The translations under genes were made by a program, and so were the position numbers. Under the pieces are notes generated by a model. It was given only the letters and a program-made list of their open reading frames with translations, was not told where the DNA came from and searched no databases. From Paraflavitalea pollutisoli (GTDB taxonomy: Bacteria; Bacteroidota; Bacteroidia; Chitinophagales; Chitinophagaceae), in assembly GCF_029360705.1 (NCBI RefSeq), contig NZ_JARKMX010000008.1, forward strand, positions 3,278,202 through 3,342,201: a stretch of 64,000 nucleotides of DNA. Reading direction: 5' to 3'. This document shows positions 25,750 to 33,636 of this stretch, piece by piece; positions within the stretch are counted from its first letter, which is position 1, and each line of letters begins with the position of its first letter.

Positions 25750-26199
25750 ATGAAATTTCCTCATATCCCTTTCATCCTGGTATTCATCTTTTCGCTACTC
25801 CCTTTGCTTTTCGGAGATTGGGCCGTATCGGTAATCCCCGGCTGGCATACCACCATCTTCTCCACCCCGCCTCCCTACGTGGTGTTGGTATGTCCCTGGC
25901 TGTTGCTGGTGATCATTCTTTACAGGCTTCTGTATCGCAGGAGGGTAGTGATACGGTTGAGGCTATATATACTACACCTTTTACTCACTATTGCCCTACT
26001 CATTCCTGTACAGTACCCCCAACTGCTGATTTCCAGTACGATCTGGTTGCCGGAAAGCGCCATGAAAGACGCACTCTGGCTATTTATGGGGCCGAACCTA
26101 ATCGGCCTCGCCTTCGCATTGGTACAGGTCGCCTTTGTCGTGTACGCCTTCAAAACAATCACCAATATGCCCGCCAAGAATAGTGACCTTTCCGCCTAA
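25750..26199 (+). CDS. Four-helix membrane protein, paralogue 2
   Basis: 149 residues, four hydrophobic segments, with VIPGWHTTIFSTPPPYVV, a basic turn (YRRRVVIRLRLYILHLLLT) and C-terminal AFALVQVAFVVYAFKTI. It is a diverged paralogue of the protein at 23810-24241. No known family was recognised. The ATG at 25750 begins the first hydrophobic stretch; the 20-codon upstream extension is polar and unlikely. The preceding 260 bp contain two terminators and the copy-B element, which could act as a control region. Confidence 0.65.
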   Translation: MKFPHIPFILVFIFSLLPLLFGDWAVSVIPGWHTTIFSTPPPYVVLVCPWLLLVIILYRLLYRRRVVIRLRLYILHLLLTIALLIPVQYPQLLISSTIWLPESAMKDALWLFMGPNLIGLAFALVQVAFVVYAFKTITNMPAKNSDLSA

Positions 26200-26341
26200 A
26201 AACAGCGCATTTATTGATCCTGTTTTTCGCGCATAACCGATTGTTTATGACAGGTTTTCGGGCCAAAATAAATTAGCATATTTTAAATCCAAAGCCAATC
26301 TGTAAATCGTATATCTTCACGCATTCGGGCAAGGGCCCCAT

Positions 26342-26545
26342 GCAGTACTAACATACTGCGAACTACTTCAATAATATTTGAAGGCATTCGCTTTGATTCT
26401 CGGTTATGAAACGTAGGAAATTTCAATCCACGAGAAGAGAAGTGAAGAATACCGCTCCATAAGCAGTGCGGGTTCTCTCTTGTCTGTGGATAGGCTTCCT
26501 ACGGCCTCATAACCAGATAAGCAGAGGCCCGCACTGTCGTTTTTG
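26342..26545 (+). ncRNA. Candidate structured RNA with pseudoknot-like pairing
   Basis: No protein is visible in 26200-26655. A hairpin GCAGTA/TACTGC (26342-26359) is followed by a long two-part stem: GGTTATGA plus CGTAGGAA (26402-26419) with TTCCTACG plus TCATAACC (26496-26514). Inside it, 26428-26441 pairs with 26473-26489, and the loop sequence GCAGTGCGGG (26463-26472) is complementary to CCCGCACTG (26528-26536) outside the stem, so the pairing crosses. A T-run follows. This could be a regulatory RNA linked to the SymE-like cassette. Boundaries are guesses. Confidence 0.4.
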
Positions 26546-26655
26546 CGTAAGCGCGCACGCACTACCGGCATTTCCCGCCATCTGCTTCATTCTTTACGCA
26601 ATCAGTATTTCCCGGGCCTCCCCGCCCGCATTCTTCATCTTTAAACTATTGACAA

Positions 26656-26910
26656 ATGCCCAAGACATTTGAACGGCTGTACATCGGCCAGGAGGAGAGC
26701 TATGCGGATGACCCAAAGAAGATCATCAAAGCCTTCTTCCGTGACTTTCACCCGCAAGACGTACATCATTACCTCAACCGGTTATTGCTGTGCGCCCTCA
26801 CCGAAAGCAATACCTTATTCCACACACCGCAGGAACGTGGTAATGCCATCCTGTTTTGCGAACAGGTGTGGTACACCCTGCAAGCCATCCATCAACTTCA
26901 TAAAAAGTAA
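26656..26910 (+). CDS. Small protein of unknown function
   Basis: 84 residues, no signal peptide or membrane helix, mostly helical and rich in His and aromatic residues (FFRDFHPQDVHHYLNRLL). No family recognised. It starts a cluster of three closely spaced genes with the SymE-like toxin (11-bp gap) and another unknown protein. Codon use looks like that of the chromosome rather than the AT-rich island. It may be a partner or antitoxin of the SymE-like protein, but only position suggests this. Confidence 0.6.
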   Translation: MPKTFERLYIGQEESYADDPKKIIKAFFRDFHPQDVHHYLNRLLLCALTESNTLFHTPQERGNAILFCEQVWYTLQAIHQLHKK

Positions 26911-26921
26911 TTGGCCACACT

Positions 26922-27434
26922 ATGAAAAGACAATCTACAACGTCCGTAAAGCGGCAAAAGGGCTTCGAGATCCCGATGAGCCTCTTTACGCCACCGACCG
27001 ACGGACCCATTGTGCAGCCAACTGCTGCTCAATTGCCTCATCCCCTTCCGCATCCACTACGTGATGCCGTGTTTCAGCAATTACAGTTATTGCAGGCCCC
27101 TGTGCTTCGCGCTCGTAACCTCAAGTTGTACGGTAAGATGCTGAACCCGCAAGGTCTTAAAAGAACGGAAGTGCCGGATATACGCCTTTCCGGCAAATGG
27201 ATGCACGATGCAGGTTTCACCCAAATGGATCGTTTTTTCCTATACGCCTATGATGGTATGATCATCCTGGTACCGCAAGGGCCACCACCCTGCCCCGAAG
27301 CCAGGCAGTCGTGGGAGGGACATCCGAGTATCTGGCGGAAACGAAAGAAAACGAAGTTGGAGATCGAGCGGGAGTCAGTACCCTCCAAATATGCGGTGCT
27401 TTGGGGCACTAAGACCGAGAACCAAATTTCCTAA
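26922..27434 (+). CDS. SymE-like toxin domain protein
   Basis: 170 residues. Residues 66-118 match the SymE toxin/AbrB-like fold: NLKLYGKM, then VPDIRLSGKWMHDAGF and FFLYAYDGMIILVP, where SymE has a GRWLEEAGF-type centre. E. coli SymE is an SOS-induced toxin whose mRNA is held by an antisense RNA, SymR. Here the domain sits behind a 60-residue Pro/Gln-rich N-terminal part and before a basic tail (IWRKRKKTKLEIE), so the protein is about 50 percent longer than SymE. The neighbours are two unknown proteins and a foldable non-coding segment upstream. Confidence 0.72.
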   Translation: MKRQSTTSVKRQKGFEIPMSLFTPPTDGPIVQPTAAQLPHPLPHPLRDAVFQQLQLLQAPVLRARNLKLYGKMLNPQGLKRTEVPDIRLSGKWMHDAGFTQMDRFFLYAYDGMIILVPQGPPPCPEARQSWEGHPSIWRKRKKTKLEIERESVPSKYAVLWGTKTENQIS

Positions 27435-27451
27435 CCAAAAAATCCGATACC

Positions 27452-28012
27452 ATGCTCACCCATCTACTAAAGCATACAACTGGCTGTCTATACCATTACC
27501 GGGTAGTAGAAAACTACGATGCCTGGAAGGCCATTGGTCACGCCTTCAGCATGTATGATGTTGACCAAATGTCAACAGACTTTTACGTTATGTATGATAC
27601 CGCTACCAGCCATCTACAAACCTATTTGCCCGAAAGCGTCATTGCGCGATTAACGCGTACCTACGAACAACTGCTCATTACCATTGAAGCGCTGTACTTT
27701 ATGGCGAGGGATAAAGGCATCGATGTGAATGAGCGTCCACCCGAAGCGGGATTTTACCCGGCGTGGGCGCACGAACGGGTGACCCCGGAGGATATTATTC
27801 AATATTGCTGTAGCCAGAGCGAGCCACACGTAACCCGCAACGACCTGTGGATGCTGTTTGAAGGGGCTTTCGGACCCGAGTGGCCCCAGTTATCGAAACA
27901 GCGGCGCAAGCGAATGATGACCTTGTATGAAAGACTGGTGGACCTGGCAACGGCAGCGTACGTGATCGCTGTGCAGATGACGCTGTCTAAAAAGCCCCAC
28001 CTGAAAGTCTAA
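27452..28012 (+). CDS. Unknown protein, third gene of SymE-like cassette
   Basis: 186 residues, soluble, mainly helical, with no recognised motif; segments include YEQLLITIEALYFMARDKGID and a C-terminal RRKRMMTLYERLVDLATAAYV. It starts 17 bp after the SymE-like gene and ends 58 bp before a dehydrogenase gene. Whether it acts with the toxin is unknown. Confidence 0.6.
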   Translation: MLTHLLKHTTGCLYHYRVVENYDAWKAIGHAFSMYDVDQMSTDFYVMYDTATSHLQTYLPESVIARLTRTYEQLLITIEALYFMARDKGIDVNERPPEAGFYPAWAHERVTPEDIIQYCCSQSEPHVTRNDLWMLFEGAFGPEWPQLSKQRRKRMMTLYERLVDLATAAYVIAVQMTLSKKPHLKV

Positions 28013-28070
28013 CCGCCCACCGGCCCGGCAATGCGAGATTGGTAGCTTTGGATAACAAACTACCATTAGC

Positions 28071-29078
28071 ATGAAAGCAATTCACCTGGCGCAATTTGGC
28101 ATCGACCACCTGCGGGCCGTGGACCTACCCACCCCCACCTTTACGGATGATGAAGTGCTGGTACGTACCACTGCGGTGGCGCTGGAATACCATGACCTGC
28201 TGGTGATCGAAAACAGGTTACCGTTTGGTATCCCGTTACCGCATATACCGGTGAGCGAGGGGGTGGGTATTGTGGAGGCGGTAGGCAGCCGGGTGACGCG
28301 CTGGCAAAAAGGTGACCGGGTGATGATACCCTTTATTGGCCGGTGGGAAGCGGGCAGGAATACGCCCTATAACAATGCCTGGCGGACGGGGTTTACCCGC
28401 CCTGGCCTGCTGGCCGAGTACACTGTACAACCCGAACATACGCTGGTGCGCACGCCGGCTAACCTGACGGATGAGGCCGCTGCCTCGCTGCCCGTATGTG
28501 GCCTGACGGCGTGGACCGTGCTGATAGAAAAGGCACGCATCCGCCCCGGGCAAACGATACTGGTGCAGGGCAGCGGCGGCGTATCCCTGTACGCCTTGCA
28601 GATAGCGCGGCTTTGTGGACTACGCGTGATCGCCACCACCAGTAGCCCCGAAAAGGCTGAACGCCTGCGGGAGCTGGGTGCCGAAACGGTTATCAGTTAC
28701 AAGGAATACCCGAATTGGAGCGAGGAAGTCAGGAAGGCAAACGGCGGCATAGGCGTGGATGTAACCCTCGACATTGCTGGCACGGACACCATTGCCCAAA
28801 GTACGCTATCTGTGAAGGAACATGGCTTTGTAGGGCTGATCGGCCTGCTGACCGGCCTGGACCTGACGATGAACTTTATCCCGCTCATCAGCAACTACGT
28901 ACGCCTACAGGCCTACTCGGTAGGCAATGCCCAGGAGCTGGGAGATTTCGTCAAAGCCATCGAGGTCAATAACCTGCAACCGGTGGTTGATGGCGTATAC
29001 CCGTTTGACCAGGTAAAAGCCGCTTTGTATCGTTATAAGTCGGGGGAGGCCTTTGGGAAGGTGGTGGTTGCTTTGTAG
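28071..29078 (+). CDS. Medium-chain dehydrogenase, quinone-oxidoreductase type
   Basis: A 335-residue NAD(P)H-dependent oxidoreductase of the MDR superfamily. It has the GroES-like N-terminal domain (about 1-130, VSEGVGIVEAVGSRVTRWQ) and a Rossmann domain (VQGSGGVSLYALQIARLCG near 165). The catalytic-zinc residues of alcohol dehydrogenases are replaced (ALEYHDLLV in place of the Cys region), so it belongs with the zinc-free quinone reductase-like enzymes. The substrate cannot be told. It is a single gene upstream of the AT-rich island. Confidence 0.88.
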   Translation: MKAIHLAQFGIDHLRAVDLPTPTFTDDEVLVRTTAVALEYHDLLVIENRLPFGIPLPHIPVSEGVGIVEAVGSRVTRWQKGDRVMIPFIGRWEAGRNTPYNNAWRTGFTRPGLLAEYTVQPEHTLVRTPANLTDEAAASLPVCGLTAWTVLIEKARIRPGQTILVQGSGGVSLYALQIARLCGLRVIATTSSPEKAERLRELGAETVISYKEYPNWSEEVRKANGGIGVDVTLDIAGTDTIAQSTLSVKEHGFVGLIGLLTGLDLTMNFIPLISNYVRLQAYSVGNAQELGDFVKAIEVNNLQPVVDGVYPFDQVKAALYRYKSGEAFGKVVVAL

Positions 29079-29259
29079 CCGATATCGTAGCATATCGTTT
29101 GAGATTCTTGGCACCAGATGCTGGGGATTTTTGCATAGTAAAATAGTACTCTAGAAGACCTGATTCGAGCATAGATGTGCTTAAAGGCTTGATTTAAATC
29201 AATTCAAATCCCGAATTTTATCAGATTTTTTCTACTTACAAAATAAATCTATTGGCCGC

Positions 29260-29358
29260 TTAGTACCATCAGGCAGTTATGTTGTTATAATAGAAAGGAT
29301 AAGGTTTAATGGTTAACGAAATTGACTAGCGACGCCCTGCGTTTTCACGCGGGGCTTT
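29260..29358 (+). ncRNA. Short terminator-ended element, copy C
   Basis: Near-identical to copy B: AGAAAGGATAAGG, then a six-codon ORF M-V-N-E-I-D-stop and a CCCTGCGT/ACGCGGGG hairpin with a shorter T-tract (GGGGCTTTTGCCC). It lies at the left edge of the AT-rich island in the otherwise gene-less 29079-29535. The next plus-strand gene begins at 29536. Confidence 0.55.
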
Positions 29359-29535
29359 TGCCCTTTGCCGAAGCCTTCTTCTATTTTTTATGTGCATTTG
29401 TCCTTAATTAGCCGTCGGCATAATATTTCGCATAGCGTATACGTTCAACGTTTGGCCGTTTATAGTGAACATACATTTGTCTAAAATAGCTTCCCGTTTA
29501 ATTACTCCACAGTTAATCAAGTTAAAAAAGTATTT

Positions 29536-30402
29536 ATGAAATTGGTCTCGGCAACTTTAATCTTGCTATCAATTTGTTTTGTGGCTTCATCACAAGATTT
29601 ACCGCTTAACTCCGCCGGTTTTGTATACATCGGCGATTCAATCAAAACAAATGGAAAGTCGTTGCAAGAAGTCAAAAGCATTATGTCAAAATGGGCGCAT
29701 TCACTACTTGATCAAGCCCATATAAGCAGGGTATATAATCTAAATAATTCTAAACAGACAGAAAGTGTGTCCATTAATCTCCCTCTAGGATCGATTCTGA
29801 CTCATGAGCAAGGCAACAATAAATTTGTCTCAAACGGAACTTTAGTTTATACCAAAACTAAAAAAGTAGCATTTACACCTGTTGTGACATTTGGCGCTGT
29901 AAAATTTTCACTGTCATACTACTTAACCAGGTCGCTCATAGTTTATGATTTTGTAAACCTAGAATACAGCCATGACATGCAGCACTATGGCAAATTCGAA
30001 GAGGAAAAAGGACCAAAAGATGCCTATAATAACTCATTACTTTTAAAAATGAGTAAGAAAGAATGGTCATCAGTAAAAATTGAATACTATAACTACCTTA
30101 AAATTTTAGCGAGAAACCTAAACGACTATTTGCAAGTTTCGTTTTCTAATACTAACGAAGTTGCTACAAACGCAGGCATAAATTATGACTGTTACAAAAA
30201 AATTATTATTGGCATGAGTTATGAGGAGGTGATCAAAATTCTTGGAGAAGAGGGAAAAGAGACCACTAACGGATCGACTAAATTAGAAGGGAAAACTGTC
30301 AGTCAGCAAGCTTTTATTTGGAAGGCTCTAGATCATTCCAAAAGTATAAGCATAATATTCATTGATGGTAAAGTCTCGGCAAAATCACAATCCAATCTTT
30401 AA
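29536..30402 (+). CDS. Secreted DUF4468-like protein with C-terminal BLIP/SmpA-like domain
   Basis: 288 residues with a signal peptide (cleavage near ASSQD). The N-terminal part, LPLNSAGFVYIGDSIKTNGK with a later SLSYYLTRSLIVYDFVNLEYSH, resembles the DUF4468 (TBP-like fold) domain of Bacteroidota secreted proteins. The C-terminal 65 residues (YKKIIIGMSYEEVIKILGEEG, then AFIWKALDHS) resemble the small beta-lactamase-inhibitor/SmpA fold. Composition is clearly more AT-rich than the genes to its left. Role unknown. Confidence 0.65.
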   Translation: MKLVSATLILLSICFVASSQDLPLNSAGFVYIGDSIKTNGKSLQEVKSIMSKWAHSLLDQAHISRVYNLNNSKQTESVSINLPLGSILTHEQGNNKFVSNGTLVYTKTKKVAFTPVVTFGAVKFSLSYYLTRSLIVYDFVNLEYSHDMQHYGKFEEEKGPKDAYNNSLLLKMSKKEWSSVKIEYYNYLKILARNLNDYLQVSFSNTNEVATNAGINYDCYKKIIIGMSYEEVIKILGEEGKETTNGSTKLEGKTVSQQAFIWKALDHSKSISIIFIDGKVSAKSQSNL

Positions 30403-30884
30403 AGTCACTCATGCAGCTTAACTTCAGCTGTAATAATCGATCTCACCAAATAGAATAACGACAGCTAGTTGATAAAACACATTCCCCAACATACATGAAG
30501 CAATTCCCTCCTGCATACATGTAGTCACTAGCCTGCAAAAAGATTTGCGAATTATCTAAATCACTTGTCGAACCAGGCAAATATATTCACTCACTAGTAT
30601 ATGCTCTGGTGGTAGCATTTGAATTAAACTTCATAAAGTTGAAATGTCAGGGATGGCTACAGCTACTCTAAGTAAGTTTCACGGCCATAAAATCCACTTA
30701 AAACTTTGACCATCAGAAAATTAAAAAACCAAAATACCTTTTTCCAGATTCGCCTAAATTTGCTAATGTTGCCCTAAACCGTCCAAATTCCATAAAGTGA
30801 AGCTAAAATACTTTGAGATCTATTAGGATTTCGCCTCCTTATTGGAATTTATGGCCATTCAATTGAATAATACCAAGATAATTA
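30403..30884. other. AT-rich gap before the methyltransferase operon
   Basis: No coding frame or strong hairpin recognised in 480 bp. It probably contains the promoter of the methyltransferase-helicase-nuclease operon, but no clear TTTG/TAnnTTTG pair could be assigned. Confidence 0.4.
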
Positions 30885-33626
30885 ATGAATGCAGTTGAGA
30901 TAGAAGAAGCTATTTCGCTATTAGCCGAACAACCGTTCGACCCACAGGAATTTCCTTATTCCTTTCTAGAGGCGTTCGGTAATAAAGCTACCACAATAAA
31001 ACGTCTTAGAACAGGGAATAATAATAAATCAGATGTAGATGGAGGAGTATTACAACAAAATAATATTCATATAGCGGTTTGTGAAGAGGGAGAAACAGAA
31101 AACACGTTAACGAAATTACGAGAAAGCACTGCAACAAGTAAAGGCAAAGTAAAGTATATACTTACTACTGATGGTAAAGAATTTCAGGCCGAAGAACTAA
31201 ACAGTGGCGAAACGATAGTTTGTACATATACATCCTTTCACGATCATTTCGGCTTTTTTCTACCGCTCGCAGGAATCAGCACTGTTAAACAAATCCGGGA
31301 AAACGCCTTTGATATTAAAGCGACAAGCCGCCTAAATAAGCTATATATCGAACTGCTACGCCACAATCCGGAATGGGCAACGGCAGAACGCCGCCATGAT
31401 ATGAATCACTTTTTAGCGCGTCTAATTTTTTGTTTCTTTGCGGAGGATACCGATATATTTGTAGAGGCCCGGCTTTTCACTGATACCGTACAAAAAATGA
31501 GCGCACCTGATGCTTCAGATACTCATGAAGTTATAAGTGAAATATTTCGGTCAATGGATATTAAACATGAGGAGCGAGCCGAGAAGAAGGTAAAGAATTG
31601 GGCAAGAAAATTCCAGTATGTCAATGGGGAACTATTTTCAGGATCGACCGAAACACCAAAATTTACAAAAATTGCCAGATCTTACCTTCTTCATGTAGGC
31701 AATCTTGATTGGAAAAAAATCAATCCCGATATATTTGGTTCGATGATTCAGGCTGTAGCGGACGAAGGCGAACGCAGTTTATTAGGCATGCACTATACAT
31801 CTGTACCAAATATTCTGAAAGTTCTAAATCCGCTGTTTCTTGATGATTTGAGGGCACAGTTATATGAAGCCGGTGACAATGCCCGCAAATTATTAAACCT
31901 GCGGAAACGGATTTCACGAATACGTGTTTTTGATCCAGCATGTGGATCAGGTAACTTCCTCGTAATCGCCTACAAACAGTTGCGAGAAATTGAATTTGAA
32001 ATTAACAAACGCCGCGGGGAAAATAACAAACCAACAGAAATTCCATTGACTAACTTTAGAGGGATAGAATTGCGTGATTTCTCAGCGGAAATTGCACGAT
32101 TGGCGCTTATTATTGCCGAGTATCAATGTGATACACTTTATCGCGGGCAGAAATTAGCACTTGCCGAGTTTTTACCATTGGATGCTGAAAACTGGATTAT
32201 TTGCGAAAATGCGCTTCGAATAGATTGGATTTCACTGATGGATGTGAGAGGAACCGGTGTAAAGCTAAATGGCCATGACCTATTCTCAACGCCCACAGAT
32301 CAATCCCAAGTTGATTTCGTAAATGGAGGTGGGCAAATTTATATCTGCGGCAATCCGCCGTATTTAGGCCGAAAATATCAGTCAGACGAGCAAAAAAATG
32401 ATCTTAAAAACGTTTTCTCCGGGAGAACAAAAGATACACTCTCGTTGGACTATGTATCAGGTTGGTTCATTAAAGCAGCTGATTTTATACTACAAGCAGA
32501 ATCAAAAGCAGCTTTTGTTACTACTAATTCCATTTGCCAAGGAATTCAGGTTTCAGCCATGTGGCCCGTCATTTTCAAGCAAGGTGTATTCATCTCATTT
32601 GCATACCAATCATTTAAGTGGTCGAACCTTGCTAGTCACAATGCAGGCGTCACCGTTTCTATTATAGGACTATCAAAAAAAGAGCCTTTCAGAAGAATAT
32701 TTACGGTCGATAATGCTAATGAAACCATAGTTAAAGAGGTTGATAATATTAATGCCTACCTGGTTGCCGCATCCAACGTCTTTGTATCCCAAAAAAGTAA
32801 AGCGCCCGACGATCGGACGCCTATGCAATTTGGCAATCATCCATACTATGCCAATGAACTAATGCTAAAGCCAGACGACGCTCGATCAATAATAAGACAG
32901 AATTCAACGGCACGAAAATTCGTCCGACCCCTATACGGATCTGCAGAACTTATTTCCGGCACACCAAGAATGTGTCTATGGATAAAAGAAGACACTCTGC
33001 AAGAAGCGGAAAGTATATCTGAAATTTCAGCAAGAATTAATATCGTAGCTGCTACGAGAAAACAAGTTAAAAACGATGTTCAGGCACAAAAGCTTGTATC
33101 GACCCCTTATAGATTCCGTGATCAATATGAAGCAATAAATCATTTAATTGTCGTACCAATAGTAAGTTCTGAAAGTAGACAGTATCTTCCAGTCGGCGTG
33201 GTAGACGCCGATGCTGTAGTGCACAACAAAGCTTTCGCTTTATATGATGCTCCCTTATGGAATATGTCAATAATTGCCTCTAGCATGCATATTGCTTGGA
33301 TAGGGGCAGTATGTGGTAGATTAGAGATGCGGTTTTCATATTCAAATACACTCGGCTGGAATACATTTCCTCTACCAACTTTAACTTCAAATAATAAAAA
33401 AGATTTAACCTCTGCCGCTGAAAACATCCTACTTGCTCGAGAAAAGCATTTTCCTGCCAATATCGCTGACTTATATGACCCTGAAAAAATGCCTAAAGAT
33501 TTGCGTATCGCACATGATTGGAATGATGAAGTTTTGGAACGTATCTACATAGGCCGGCGTTTTAAGAATGACACAGAACGCCTTCAGAAATTATTTGACC
33601 TTTATAGTTCGATGACCACAAAATGA
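30885..33626 (+). CDS. Class I DNA methyltransferase, large (type IIG-like)
   Basis: A 913-residue N6-adenine-type DNA methyltransferase. SAM motif I is FDPACGSGNF (349-358) and the catalytic motif IV is NPPY (490-493). An N-terminal helical region with DMNHFLARLIFCFFAEDTDIF-like sequence (172-192) is shared with MmeI/YeeA/DrmMI-type enzymes, and the C-terminal third should hold target recognition (SNTLGWNTFPLP). The first 130 residues (SDVDGGVLQQNNIHIAVCEEG region) show no D-ExK nuclease site that I can see. It is first in a three-gene operon, 10 bp before the helicase, and would supply self-protection. Confidence 0.9.
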   Translation: MNAVEIEEAISLLAEQPFDPQEFPYSFLEAFGNKATTIKRLRTGNNNKSDVDGGVLQQNNIHIAVCEEGETENTLTKLRESTATSKGKVKYILTTDGKEFQAEELNSGETIVCTYTSFHDHFGFFLPLAGISTVKQIRENAFDIKATSRLNKLYIELLRHNPEWATAERRHDMNHFLARLIFCFFAEDTDIFVEARLFTDTVQKMSAPDASDTHEVISEIFRSMDIKHEERAEKKVKNWARKFQYVNGELFSGSTETPKFTKIARSYLLHVGNLDWKKINPDIFGSMIQAVADEGERSLLGMHYTSVPNILKVLNPLFLDDLRAQLYEAGDNARKLLNLRKRISRIRVFDPACGSGNFLVIAYKQLREIEFEINKRRGENNKPTEIPLTNFRGIELRDFSAEIARLALIIAEYQCDTLYRGQKLALAEFLPLDAENWIICENALRIDWISLMDVRGTGVKLNGHDLFSTPTDQSQVDFVNGGGQIYICGNPPYLGRKYQSDEQKNDLKNVFSGRTKDTLSLDYVSGWFIKAADFILQAESKAAFVTTNSICQGIQVSAMWPVIFKQGVFISFAYQSFKWSNLASHNAGVTVSIIGLSKKEPFRRIFTVDNANETIVKEVDNINAYLVAASNVFVSQKSKAPDDRTPMQFGNHPYYANELMLKPDDARSIIRQNSTARKFVRPLYGSAELISGTPRMCLWIKEDTLQEAESISEISARINIVAATRKQVKNDVQAQKLVSTPYRFRDQYEAINHLIVVPIVSSESRQYLPVGVVDADAVVHNKAFALYDAPLWNMSIIASSMHIAWIGAVCGRLEMRFSYSNTLGWNTFPLPTLTSNNKKDLTSAAENILLAREKHFPANIADLYDPEKMPKDLRIAHDWNDEVLERIYIGRRFKNDTERLQKLFDLYSSMTTK

Positions 33627-33636
33627 TTTTTTCCAC

